This document shows, in pieces, positions 16,158 to 25,286 of a DNA stretch of 64,000 nt. Position 1 is the stretch's first letter. Each line of letters starts with the position of its first letter. The notes beneath the pieces were generated by a model. The model made no database searches, was not told the origin of the DNA, and worked only from the letters and a program-made list of their open reading frames with translations. This DNA is from Bacillota bacterium (lineage in GTDB: Bacteria; Bacillota; Clostridia; Lachnospirales; Lachnospiraceae), in contig JAEZGK010000038.1 of NCBI GenBank assembly GCA_023437365.1, forward strand, positions 17,454 to 81,453. Reading direction: 5' to 3'. The translations under genes and the position numbers were made by a program.

Positions 16158-17862
16158 TACGACCTCCTGTTCTTTCTCCAAACCTGATCGGAAGAATAAT
16201 CTTTAGCGTTGTTCCTTTTTCCAGCTCGCTCGTAATATGTATACCGTATTCATTACCATATTTTAATTGCAATCGTCTGTTGATATTATATAATCCGGTA
16301 TGGCTGCTTCTGTTGACGCTGCCGCTTAGTACTCGTTGCATTTCCTTTAATATCCCCGGTGTCATTCCGGCGCCGTCATCCGAGCATATCATTACTAATT
16401 TGTCCTCTTCCTTATATCCGCTGATATCCACTACCAGGTGCTCATGCCCTACGAAGCCATATTTAATCGAATTCTCAATCATTGGCTGAATCAGAAGTTT
16501 TGGTATGATGCATTCCTCAATCTCAGGTGAGATATCTATCGTATATCGAAAACGCTGATTAAAGCGAAATTTTAATATGCTCATGTAATTTTCAGTATAA
16601 GCAATATCTTCATTAACAGTCACTTCCTCCTGAGTATTGCTGATACTATAACGTAGTAATGTTGACAGATTTAGAACCATCTTGCTTGCTATGTCCGGCT
16701 CCATTTTACACATGAAACGGATATTATCCAAAGTATTGAATAAAAAGTGAGGATTAAATTGAGATTCCAACTGCTTTGTCTGAGATGAGATCACCAATTT
16801 TCCCATTTCCTTATTTCGCTCAATCTGGTCCTTAAGGCTGTCCAACATTTGATTATACGCATCTGCTATTGTTTCGAATTCATCACTGCTGGTAATATGA
16901 ATATGTGCATCCAGATCTCCCTCTTTTGCTTTTTCAAAGGTATCAATAATTGTATATAAATCCTTTGTTTTTTTAGCTGCCACACTCTTGGAACTGATGA
17001 ATACAAATAAAATCATCATGGAAAAAACAAACAATAATACAATAACGATATATTTGATCATTGTCAGCTGATTACGCAGAGGCAAAATCGAGTAAATCAT
17101 AATCTGATCATTGAGGATACCGCTTTTTGAAATAAAGAATTCTCCTGTTTCGTTTTGTATATGGGCTTTTGCTTTTTCAATCTTCAAATCAAAGCGTTCC
17201 AAGGAATCAAAAAATTGAAAGTTATTCGTGACAAATACCCATCCGTTCCCATCTGTGACCACAGTCTGAGAGTCCTGCTTAGCTATATCAATTAAAAATT
17301 GACTGCTTTCTATTACAAATACGATATAGCCACTGAGCTCACCCTCGGCAAGCATTGCTTTGCCGATGACCATTTGCATATCCTCATCACCCGGTGACTT
17401 CATCAGCTTTATTACTATTTTATTTGGGCTTTGCTTCATAGTCCGGAAAATGCCCCAGCCGTCGGCATATTTGCCGCTCAGATATACAGGAATGCTTTTA
17501 CTACCGGATATGATCGCGTTGATACCTCGGTCAAAAACATAAATATTAGCTTTTTTATCAATCGCGTTAGAAACCTCGTAGATGCGCTCAAAAATTTCAA
17601 CCCGCTGATCAGCATTAAAATTGCCATCCAAGAATTTCTGCCAATCAAGCAAATTAATCACATTCACATAAGAGTTTACTGTTTCGTCAATGACACCTGT
17701 AATTGAATTGTTTTCCTTGATTGTTGCATTCTCCGTAGAAAATCTCCATATTCCCAAGAAGATCAGTAAGCAAACCATGGTTATAAGTACAACCGGGATG
17801 ATTGAATAAAGCAAAAGCATTTTACGGATTCCTTCTTTGTAATAACTATGCTTCTTTTTCAT
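16150..17862 (-). CDS. Sensor histidine kinase (YesM-like, HisKA_7TM/His_kinase family)
   Basis: A 570-aa membrane sensor. TM1 is near residues 15-38 and an extracellular domain of about 230 residues follows. TM2 is at about 269-291, then HAMP. The phosphorylated histidine H372 is in FNPHFLFNTLDN, and the C-terminal ATPase has DDGAGMTPG and GLYNINRRL. Start: GGAGG nine bases before ATG 17862, better than ATG 17883. It pairs with the AraC-type regulator and lies directly after the permease gene. The arrangement resembles transporter-coupled systems such as HptRS of Staphylococcus, where the kinase reads an external phosphorylated sugar through a binding protein. Confidence 0.93.
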   Translation of the reverse strand: MKKKHSYYKEGIRKMLLLYSIIPVVLITMVCLLIFLGIWRFSTENATIKENNSITGVIDETVNSYVNVINLLDWQKFLDGNFNADQRVEIFERIYEVSNAIDKKANIYVFDRGINAIISGSKSIPVYLSGKYADGWGIFRTMKQSPNKIVIKLMKSPGDEDMQMVIGKAMLAEGELSGYIVFVIESSQFLIDIAKQDSQTVVTDGNGWVFVTNNFQFFDSLERFDLKIEKAKAHIQNETGEFFISKSGILNDQIMIYSILPLRNQLTMIKYIVIVLLFVFSMMILFVFISSKSVAAKKTKDLYTIIDTFEKAKEGDLDAHIHITSSDEFETIADAYNQMLDSLKDQIERNKEMGKLVISSQTKQLESQFNPHFLFNTLDNIRFMCKMEPDIASKMVLNLSTLLRYSISNTQEEVTVNEDIAYTENYMSILKFRFNQRFRYTIDISPEIEECIIPKLLIQPMIENSIKYGFVGHEHLVVDISGYKEEDKLVMICSDDGAGMTPGILKEMQRVLSGSVNRSSHTGLYNINRRLQLKYGNEYGIHITSELEKGTTLKIILPIRFGERTGGRNA

Positions 17863-17883
17863 ACAATCATCCCTCCGTAACAT

Positions 17884-19542
17884 TTATAAGCTTATCTCCT
17901 TTTTACCAGATAACTTAAAGAATAGCAATAGCGATATTACAGTTGTCAAAGTAAGGATACTTGCCAGCGCAGCCGCGGTACCGTAACTGGAACGGATTAC
18001 CTCAGTATAAATTGCTACCGACATGGTTCTGGAGTCTCCGGTATACAAAATGACTGATGCGCTTAATTCGTTGATAATTGTAATCCAACTCAAGATTGCA
18101 CCTGAAACAACACCCGGCATCATGAGAATTGCAGTTACCTTGAAGAAGGTCTTAATCGGAGAGTCTCCCAAGCTGATGGCTGCCTCCTCCATGCTCGGAC
18201 TAATCTGATATAGAATTGCTGCACTGGAGCGTAAGGTATAGGGCAGACGACGAACCACAAAGGCAATGATGATGATGACAGCGGTTCCGCTAAGAAGCAA
18301 GGGCTTCTTATTAAATGCCAACAGTAAAGTAATACCCAATACGGACCCTGGAATGATATAAGGGAACATCGTCATAGAGTCGATGATATTTGTTAACCAG
18401 CTTCTCTTTCGTGTGGTAATATATGCAATAAACATTGCCATCATAATAATAATGATGATTGCGATCAAACCAAATTTATAAGTATTCAGGATGGATTTGC
18501 CCAGATTTGCAAAGATGGTTTGATAGCTATCCAGAGAAAAGCCATCGGTAAACATCGCTCCCTTGGTAGCTTTAAAGGAGGTATAAACAACAGTCAGCTG
18601 CGGAATGATGGATAAGAATACCACGATACAGATCGCAACATGCATTACAACATTTTTTACACCATGCAGCTTTTTTTCCTGGATGGGACGTAGGGAACTC
18701 ATCGTAAAGGATTTCTTATTCACTACATATTTCTGCCCTAAGAACATAACACCTGTGATTATTACCAGAATAACCGCAAGTGCAGCTGCAAAGTTGGCAC
18801 TGCCACCTGTTTCGCTGATAAACTCATTATAAATTAATACCGGCATAACCGTATAACCTTCACCGATTAACATCGGTGTGCCAAAGTCTGCCAGAGCATT
18901 CATAAATACCAGCAGTGAACCCGCTAAGATCGTCGGAGCGATTAAAGGTATAATTACGGTGGTTATTTTTCGGAAGGGATTACAACCCAAGCTTTCTGCA
19001 GCTTCACTTAAGGAGCTGTCAACCTTTTTCAAGGCTCCCTTGGTATAAATGTAAATATACGGGTACAGCTTCAAGGTAAGAACCAGTAGAATTCCACCAA
19101 ACCCATATACCGAAGGTGTTTCGATTCCAAATACATTCAGGAAGAATTTTGTAACAGCACCGCTTCGGCCGCAAAGGACGATCCAGGAATATGCACCGAT
19201 AAAAGGCGGGGAAAGCATCGAAATAATTACCAGGATATCCATTAACCCCTTGAACTTCACCTTATATACAGTAGTAAAGTAAGCCAGCGGGGCACCGATT
19301 GCAACAGCTAAAGCAGTCGTGCAGCAGGTAACTAAAAAGCTATGCCATAGAGTACGATAGTAATATTTTTTTTCAAAGAATCGAAAAAAATTATCAAAGG
19401 TAAACTTCTGGGTATCCGGATCCCGAAAACCGCTGGTGAATAAGGATAACAAAGGATATACCAGGAATAAAGCAAATATAATCGCAATAACAAGGGTTAC
19501 AATCGTCCAAAAATCAAATCTAAAACGTCTTTCCTTATTCAT
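17884..19542 (-). CDS. ABC transporter permease, fused double-domain (FbpB/AfuB type)
   Basis: A 552-aa inner-membrane permease made of two homologous halves of about six helices each. Each half has the EAA-type loop that touches the ATPase (EAAESLGCNPFRK in the first half, EEAAISLGDSPIK in the second). This two-in-one form is typical of the ferric iron, 2-aminoethylphosphonate and hexose-phosphate (AfuABC) class. It sits two bases after the ATPase gene, with an RBS (AAAGGATG) inside that gene's end. The substrate is discussed under the binding protein. Confidence 0.9.
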   Translation of the reverse strand: MNKERRFRFDFWTIVTLVIAIIFALFLVYPLLSLFTSGFRDPDTQKFTFDNFFRFFEKKYYYRTLWHSFLVTCCTTALAVAIGAPLAYFTTVYKVKFKGLMDILVIISMLSPPFIGAYSWIVLCGRSGAVTKFFLNVFGIETPSVYGFGGILLVLTLKLYPYIYIYTKGALKKVDSSLSEAAESLGCNPFRKITTVIIPLIAPTILAGSLLVFMNALADFGTPMLIGEGYTVMPVLIYNEFISETGGSANFAAALAVILVIITGVMFLGQKYVVNKKSFTMSSLRPIQEKKLHGVKNVVMHVAICIVVFLSIIPQLTVVYTSFKATKGAMFTDGFSLDSYQTIFANLGKSILNTYKFGLIAIIIIIMMAMFIAYITTRKRSWLTNIIDSMTMFPYIIPGSVLGITLLLAFNKKPLLLSGTAVIIIIAFVVRRLPYTLRSSAAILYQISPSMEEAAISLGDSPIKTFFKVTAILMMPGVVSGAILSWITIINELSASVILYTGDSRTMSVAIYTEVIRSSYGTAAALASILTLTTVISLLLFFKLSGKKEISL

Positions 19543-19544
19543 TC

Positions 19545-20654
19545 TTATTCACATCCTTTAATTAAACTATGTTTTCCGCAATCCGTAAAAACATTGATCT
19601 TAAATGCATTCGGCTTTAATGTCAGCGTATCACCCACCTCAAATATTTTTGAAGATTGGCCCAAATCCTGAGAATACTCCAACGAAGGCTGATTATCAAT
19701 TACCATTCCCTGATCAAAATTCAATTCGTAATTTGTATATTTTCCCAAGAAGGTTCTGTCTTTAATCTTTACCTTAAGACCCTCCTCGGAGAGAATAAAC
19801 TCTTCAGGCCGTACCGAAATGATTACCTTCGCACCTTCTGTATGGTCTTGCTTTAAGTCCTGTACATATACCTGATAGCCATTCGCAAATCGAACATAAG
19901 CACCCTTGCTGTCTTTATGATATGTACCATGGAACAGATTCGAATGTCCGATAAAGGTAGAAACAAATACATTATTCGGCCTTGTATAAATTCTCTCCGG
20001 TGTATCAATCTGCTGAATCACACCTTCGTTCATAATTGCTATTCGGTCAGAAATAGCCAGTGCTTCCTCCTGATCATGTGTTACATATACGGTAGTAATT
20101 CCAACCTGCTTCTGTACCTCACGAATGGCGCTTCTCATCTCAATCCTAAGCTTCGCATCAAGATTGGAAAGGGGCTCGTCCATCAACAGTACGCTGGGGT
20201 GAATGACAATCGCTCTTGCTAAGGCAACTCTTTGCTGCTGCCCGCCTGACAACCTTTCCGGAAGACGATCCTGATAGTCACTGATTTTCACAACCTCAAG
20301 AATATCATCTACTTTTTTCTTCATTTCAACCTTTTTGATTTTTCGGATCTTCAAACCATATTCAACATTCTGTCTTACTGTTAAATGTGGGAAAATTGCA
20401 TAATTTTGAAATACCATACCGATATTTCTCTTATGAGCTGATATATGATTGATTACTTTATCATCAAAGCTGATGGTTCCTCCTTCGATACTGTTAAAAC
20501 CGGCAATCATTCGAAGTAAGGTGGTCTTTCCGCAGCCGGAGGGACCTAATAAGGTAAAGAATTCTCCATTGTTAATATGTACCGACAGGTCAGGTATAAT
20601 GGTTACATCACCATATTTCTTTACTACATTTTCTATTTTAATTGAATTACTCAT
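19545..20654 (-). CDS. ABC transporter ATP-binding protein (FbpC/AfuC/PotA-like)
   Basis: A 369-aa ATPase. Walker A GPSGCGKTT is at 37-45, the signature LSGGQQQR at 135-142, Walker B LLMDEP at 156-161, followed by the H-loop VTHDQEEA. A C-terminal TOBE-like regulatory region occupies about 240-369. RBS AAAAGGAG before ATG 20654. It powers the adjoining two-in-one permease. It is separated from the binding-protein gene by 99 bp that contain a strong hairpin, so it may be expressed at a lower level than the binding protein. Confidence 0.92.
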   Translation of the reverse strand: MSNSIKIENVVKKYGDVTIIPDLSVHINNGEFFTLLGPSGCGKTTLLRMIAGFNSIEGGTISFDDKVINHISAHKRNIGMVFQNYAIFPHLTVRQNVEYGLKIRKIKKVEMKKKVDDILEVVKISDYQDRLPERLSGGQQQRVALARAIVIHPSVLLMDEPLSNLDAKLRIEMRSAIREVQKQVGITTVYVTHDQEEALAISDRIAIMNEGVIQQIDTPERIYTRPNNVFVSTFIGHSNLFHGTYHKDSKGAYVRFANGYQVYVQDLKQDHTEGAKVIISVRPEEFILSEEGLKVKIKDRTFLGKYTNYELNFDQGMVIDNQPSLEYSQDLGQSSKIFEVGDTLTLKPNAFKINVFTDCGKHSLIKGCE

Positions 20655-20694
20655 ATCATTTCTCCTTTTTGCATCTAGGGGATTATTTTAAAGT

Positions 20695-20723
20695 ACAAGC
20701 TCACAAACTGGTTGTGAGCTTGT
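20695..20723 (-). promoter_or_regulatory. Intercistronic hairpin between binding-protein and ATPase genes
   Basis: A perfect 12-bp stem (ACAAGCTCACAA with TTGTGAGCTTGT) and a five-base loop. On the minus strand it is followed by TACTTTAAAATAAT, a weak U-rich tail. It is likely a partial terminator or mRNA-end protector that keeps the binding protein more abundant than the membrane parts. Confidence 0.6.
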
Positions 20724-20753
20724 CTCTAAAACTTCTAGCTGTTCATTCAGCTT

Positions 20754-21854
20754 TTAGTAGCTGGTGAAAATATCATTAAATTTCTCTAACCATGCTTCCT
20801 TCTGTTCAACTACCAATTGCTCATCATCAAAAATAATATTCATTTGATCCTTCGGTAATAAATAGCTCGGAGCGGGAACGTCCGTTCTTACAGAACGACG
20901 ATTTAACTGCTCAACAATAATTGTCTGTGCGTCTTTCCCTGTGATGAAGTCAATGAAAAGCTTAGCATTGTCCATGTTTTTTGCATTTTTGATTATGTAT
21001 ACACCATCGGGTTTGGAGATAACGCCTTCTTTCATGTATACAACCTTAACAGGCGCTCCGTCAGCTACATACTTCGCTGCACCCTCTTCAAAGGTAAGAC
21101 CTACTACGTATTCACCGTCAGCCACACCTTTATAAACAGCGGAAGAGCCACTTAATAACTTACCATCCAGGTTTTCGCATAATTTGCCGACATAATCCCA
21201 ACCGGCTTCCGGGTCACCTTTGCCCATAGCATAAAGCATATTAATCAAATGCTCATAGGAGGAAGAGGATTTGGAAGGATCACAATGTGCAATCTTTCCC
21301 TTTAATTCAGGATTAAGCAGATCTTCATATCCGTTCACCTCGATATCACCGATCAGGTCAGTATTTACCATAATTACACTGGGAATGTCAGTAAATCTTG
21401 TAAGAGGACCCTCTACATTCTTCATACTTTCTTGAACGAACTCTTCATTCACAGACTGATAGCTCTCAAACAGATTCATCTGAGGCTTCATTGTGGAAAG
21501 AGAACCTCCCCAGAAAATATCACCGAGCGGATTGGCCTGCTCAGATTCTACTCTCTTTAAAAGCTCACCGGTTCCGGCAGCAATTACCTCAACCTTAATA
21601 CCGGTCTGTGATTCGAATTCACTCACCAAGGGATTAATGAATTCCAAAGGATGAGGACAATAAATAACCAAATCTCCACTGGTTTTTGCAGCTTCAGTCG
21701 GCTTTGCTGCCTCTGTTACAGCCTCGTTCTTAGTCTCACCTGTTGTTGAGCTTCCTGCTGTTTCAGAGCTTGTAGTTTCTTTTTCGGTTTTTCCGCAAGC
21801 AGCCATGGATAAAACCATACATAGTACCAAACAAATTGATATAAATTTTTTCAT
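20754..21854 (-). CDS. Extracellular solute-binding lipoprotein (AfuA/FbpA class)
   Basis: A 366-aa lipoprotein. Signal peptide and lipobox SMAAC with lipidated C20, then a low-complexity Ser/Thr/Glu linker to about residue 58. The mature domain is a class-II periplasmic-type fold starting LVIYCPHPLEFINP. The family contains ferric-iron, phosphonate and hexose-phosphate binders. Conserved tyrosines typical of Fe(III) binding are not evident, and the neighbours (HAD phosphatase, HptRS-like two-component system) favour a phosphorylated organic compound. That substrate is an inference. RBS AAAAGGGGA precedes ATG 21854. It is the first gene of the operon. Confidence 0.88.
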   Translation of the reverse strand: MKKFISICLVLCMVLSMAACGKTEKETTSSETAGSSTTGETKNEAVTEAAKPTEAAKTSGDLVIYCPHPLEFINPLVSEFESQTGIKVEVIAAGTGELLKRVESEQANPLGDIFWGGSLSTMKPQMNLFESYQSVNEEFVQESMKNVEGPLTRFTDIPSVIMVNTDLIGDIEVNGYEDLLNPELKGKIAHCDPSKSSSSYEHLINMLYAMGKGDPEAGWDYVGKLCENLDGKLLSGSSAVYKGVADGEYVVGLTFEEGAAKYVADGAPVKVVYMKEGVISKPDGVYIIKNAKNMDNAKLFIDFITGKDAQTIIVEQLNRRSVRTDVPAPSYLLPKDQMNIIFDDEQLVVEQKEAWLEKFNDIFTSY

Positions 21855-21887
21855 GTTTTAATCCCCTTTTCTTTATTTTGTTTGTAG

Positions 21888-21916
21888 TATCATTTTATCC
21901 TGTTTTTTCTTTACAA
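21888..21916 (-). promoter_or_regulatory. Candidate promoter of the solute-binding protein operon
   Basis: On the minus strand TTGTAA (21911-21916), 17 bases, ATGATA (21888-21893). Both hexamers are weak, as expected for an activator-dependent promoter. Confidence 0.4.
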
Positions 21917-21945
21917 AAAACCTAGTTTTCAGTTAAAATGTCTGA

Positions 21946-21982
21946 TAAAATGAACTAATTTAAGTTTTTGTTGTTCATTTTA
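21946..21982 (-). promoter_or_regulatory. Candidate operator upstream of the binding-protein promoter
   Basis: A perfect 10-bp inverted repeat, TAAAATGAAC (21946-21955) and GTTCATTTTA (21973-21982), with a 17-base spacer. It lies about 30 bp upstream of the -35 candidate, a position suited to an activator such as the operon's own AraC-type regulator. The assignment is by position only. Confidence 0.45.
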
Positions 21983-22021
21983 ACATATTTTCCTAGGATA
22001 AGGGCAGTCGGTTAGCGTATG

Positions 22022-22075
22022 AATAAAAACAAATGGGCTGCTGCAATTGCTTGCAGTAGCCCATTTGTTTTTATT
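22022..22075. terminator. Bidirectional terminator
   Basis: A 25-bp nearly perfect stem (AATAAAAACAAATGGGCTGC... with its complement) and a four-base loop. It includes the stop codon of the FtsX-type permease and has A- and T-rich ends on both strands. It separates the exporter genes from the solute-binding operon. Confidence 0.85.
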
Positions 22076-24446
22076 CTACGATTAATTCCTTTGTATCAAC
22101 ACGCTTAATTTTGCCTGCGATTAAGTAGGCAAATAGAAAAAAGCATAGAGAGATCAGTATAAAAGGAACAATCATCGTGGTTACGGAGGTATCTGTGATA
22201 TAACTTGTGATTCCCACATTATTAAGCAAAATACTCATCAACCAATCACTCCATAGTATATTAGCAAGGATGCCCAGCATGCATCCGAGCATTGCAATGA
22301 TCAGAAATCGAAAAGAAAATTGCAGTCTAAGATCTGTGGAGGTAAAGCCAAATGCCTTGTATATGCCAAAACTCTGCTTTTCCTTTAAAAACACCCTATC
22401 ACAAACCAATAATACAACCACCAAGGCAAACAGAATGGAAACAGCATAGATGATGTAAGTGGTCATATTGATCGTCAGTACAATAACATCATAATAAGAA
22501 TTTGAGCTATGGCTATCAACCACATCAATCGATGTCCCATACTGATCCTTCAGTAATGGAAGGACCTTGTCGACCTGACTTGAATCAGAAAGCTGGTAAT
22601 AGGTTACATTATGGATAAAGTCCGAGTCCAACCTCATAATCGCATCCAATGACATTCCGCAGGTCATACCTGCATTTTCAACGCTTTGGAAAGTACCGCT
22701 TATGATATATTCTGAGGTTATATTTTGATAAGTTACCTGTACTTTATCTCCTATGGTTTTTCCTAAGCTATCGGCAGTTAATTCGGTAACAATGATTTCG
22801 TTCTCATACAAAGGAGCTCTTCCCTTTAGAATACTTTTAAAAAGCATCGGATCGCTAAGAATCTGAGCACAATATTCCTCCTCATCAATCAAAAGAAATT
22901 CACTTTCTTTTTGGAAGCTGTAATCAATGCCTGTAATGGCTTGAATACTATGCTCTATCTCCTCCCTTCTCTCCTCTGACCCGGAATAATCAATCGAGAT
23001 ATCATAGGGAATATTTCCGAAGGTTTCTTTGATGGTTTTTTCATCAGAAATAGAATTTAGCGTGGTTACCATAATCATAAAAAATACCAGGATTGCCACG
23101 ATGATCGCCGAACTGATATATTGCCTTAAATTCGAGGTTAGTTGCCTGAGTGCCAGCTTAAAATGAAGGAAGCTTTTACTGATCGGAACCGTCAATCTAC
23201 TTGTGTAGAATGAACTGTCTCTACCTCCTGATATAGCACAAATCGGGGAAATCTCCGCGATCCTTTTTGTTTTTATAAATACGGAGGCACATCCGATCGC
23301 CACGATCAGGATGAGAAGTGCTCCGCAGAGCAGCATTGATATTTTGGTAGAGGCAAGAAGGCCTGTTACCGGAACATACAGTTGATTCAATAAGCGAATA
23401 CACGGTATGCATAATATAAGTCCCAGTATGACACCGATGAATTCCGCTGCGAAATACTGATATAGGAATACCTTTCTTAACATTCCCTTGGTAAAGCCCT
23501 GGGTCTTTAACACCCCCAGATTTACATAATCCATTTCAATTCCCGAGCTGATATTATGCCCCATAACAATCAAGGTAATGATAAATAATAATATAATAAA
23601 GGCGTAGAGAATTCCGCTGATGAATTGAATAAATATGAGTGTATAGGATTTTGACTGATCTTTACTCAAGGTAGCGAAACCATAACGAATGAGATCCGTT
23701 TCTGAATTGATCCTACTTTTGAGCTCACTGGCCTTTAATTTACTGGTGGATTTTTGAACGATATTCACAAGTTTACAACCGGATATATAGCCTCTGCTAT
23801 TCTCAATTTCTTCTCTTGTGGTAGCTCTAGCAGGATACAGCTGTTTGAAATCCTCCTTGGAAATAAAGATCAGCTTCACCGTAATCATTTGAGCACCTAC
23901 AAAGGGCTCTTCAAGGAAGCCCTTGATACGAAAGCTTACCGATTGGTCTGCCATTGGAATAGTGATACTATCCCCAAGCTTACAGTCATAAAGACTCTGA
24001 AAACAGATCGGGACATAGACCTCTCCCCTCTGCAAAGCTTCGGGAGACTTTACAAAGGACATCTTATTTTTTGCATATACTCCATAACTACGCTTCTCAG
24101 GTTCATACGCCACCAATAATGTACTATACTCCTGCTTGTTTCCGTTTATGACGGCTTCCGAGGTAAGCGTCTGGATTAACTCCACGGATGCCACCTCCGA
24201 ATTTTGCTTTACCTTTGAAATCATATCCTCAGAAAATACCAAATCACTGATAAATACTACTAAATCCCCAACCCCCACCAAATCCATGGCTTCTCCGGAA
24301 CGGTTTCTTATGTTATGATTAACGCTTACGACTGTTGTAAGAGTAGCTGAGATGATAAGCATTAAAATAATCACACTGAAAAATCCACTCTTTCTATGAT
24401 GTATATTTGCTCTGATTAACGTAATGATTTCCTGATGTATTCTCAT
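22071..24446 (-). CDS. ABC transporter permease, FtsX/MacB type
   Basis: 791 aa from ATG 24446 (AAGGGGG just upstream; the longer reading from 24485 overlaps the ATPase gene). It has the FtsX-like architecture: an N-terminal transmembrane helix (SVIILMLIISATL) and a large extracellular domain to about residue 255. Three transmembrane helices follow around 265-400, then a second helix, extracellular domain and three-helix set toward the C-terminus. Such permeases act mechanically on extracellular lipids, peptides or antibiotics and do not form a channel. Its ATPase and a two-component system are immediately upstream, as in peptide-antibiotic resistance modules, although this one is not of the canonical BceB length (about 650 aa). 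Confidence 0.88.
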   Translation of the reverse strand: MRIHQEIITLIRANIHHRKSGFFSVIILMLIISATLTTVVSVNHNIRNRSGEAMDLVGVGDLVVFISDLVFSEDMISKVKQNSEVASVELIQTLTSEAVINGNKQEYSTLLVAYEPEKRSYGVYAKNKMSFVKSPEALQRGEVYVPICFQSLYDCKLGDSITIPMADQSVSFRIKGFLEEPFVGAQMITVKLIFISKEDFKQLYPARATTREEIENSRGYISGCKLVNIVQKSTSKLKASELKSRINSETDLIRYGFATLSKDQSKSYTLIFIQFISGILYAFIILLFIITLIVMGHNISSGIEMDYVNLGVLKTQGFTKGMLRKVFLYQYFAAEFIGVILGLILCIPCIRLLNQLYVPVTGLLASTKISMLLCGALLILIVAIGCASVFIKTKRIAEISPICAISGGRDSSFYTSRLTVPISKSFLHFKLALRQLTSNLRQYISSAIIVAILVFFMIMVTTLNSISDEKTIKETFGNIPYDISIDYSGSEERREEIEHSIQAITGIDYSFQKESEFLLIDEEEYCAQILSDPMLFKSILKGRAPLYENEIIVTELTADSLGKTIGDKVQVTYQNITSEYIISGTFQSVENAGMTCGMSLDAIMRLDSDFIHNVTYYQLSDSSQVDKVLPLLKDQYGTSIDVVDSHSSNSYYDVIVLTINMTTYIIYAVSILFALVVVLLVCDRVFLKEKQSFGIYKAFGFTSTDLRLQFSFRFLIIAMLGCMLGILANILWSDWLMSILLNNVGITSYITDTSVTTMIVPFILISLCFFLFAYLIAGKIKRVDTKELIVE

Positions 24447-24456
24447 AGGTACCCCC

Positions 24457-25218
24457 TTACCATGACATGGAGGTAAGCCAGGCATTGATCTGCGCTTCCC
24501 GGCTCTTTACTTCTTCAGCCGCAAAAGGTCTCAGCTTCAGTTCACCAATGATTTTACCGTCCTCTAAGTATAGGACACGGTCAGCACGAATGGCAGCATG
24601 AATATCATGCGTCACCATAAGAATACTCTGCCCATCTTGATTAAGCTGGGTCAGCAAATCGAGGACAATGTTTGAATTTTTTCTATTCAGGGCACCTGTA
24701 GGTTCATCTGCAAACAATAGCTTGGGTTCACTGATGATTGCTCTTGCTATCGCCGCCCTCTGCTGTTCTCCACCGGATACCTGACTGGGAAGATGCTTCG
24801 CTACCTCTTTTAGGCACATCAACTCAAGTAAAAAGTCGGTTCGCTCATTGACCTGTGCTGTCTTTTTGGATTTATTTAAATAGCCTGGGACAGCAATATT
24901 TTCAAAGATCGTTAAGTTGCTGACTAGATGCATCTGCTGAAATACGAACCCAAATTCCCCTCTTCGAAGATAAGCCAGCTGCTTCTCCTTATACTCTGAG
25001 ATGCAGTTACCCTGATATAATACTTTTCCGGCGGTAATACTATCCATACCACTCAAACAGTACAATAGTGTTGATTTTCCTGAGCCGGAGGCCCCCATAA
25101 CGACAGTAAAATCTTTCTCATAGATTTCAATATTCACATTGCTTAGGACATGATTTTGGTCGCCATTATTCGCAAAACTCTTACATAGATCTTTTGCTGA
25201 CAGGATAGTTTCTTTCAT
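24457..25218 (-). CDS. ABC transporter ATP-binding protein (MacB/LolD/BceA type)
   Basis: A 253-aa ATPase. Walker A GASGSGKST is at 42-50, the signature VSGGEQQR near 150, Walker B LLFADEP near 170, and VTHD. The Q-loop region and length fit the subfamily that energises FtsX-type permeases. RBS AAAGG before ATG 25218. It is ten bases ahead of its permease and 68 bp after the histidine kinase, so it is part of one unit: regulator, kinase, ATPase, permease. Confidence 0.92.
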   Translation of the reverse strand: MKETILSAKDLCKSFANNGDQNHVLSNVNIEIYEKDFTVVMGASGSGKSTLLYCLSGMDSITAGKVLYQGNCISEYKEKQLAYLRRGEFGFVFQQMHLVSNLTIFENIAVPGYLNKSKKTAQVNERTDFLLELMCLKEVAKHLPSQVSGGEQQRAAIARAIISEPKLLFADEPTGALNRKNSNIVLDLLTQLNQDGQSILMVTHDIHAAIRADRVLYLEDGKIIGELKLRPFAAEEVKSREAQINAWLTSMSW

Positions 25219-25286
25219 ATAAATTTAACCTTTCTTATCTTTTTCTATTAATCTACCAGAAAAGTTATTAAGAAATCTTTAAGACA

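Noticed and set aside
20754..21854. Ferric iron-binding protein (FbpA) as the product
   Set aside because: Fold class fits, but metal-binding tyrosines were not evident and the neighbouring phosphatase and HptRS-like regulators point to an organophosphate; kept only as an alternative.
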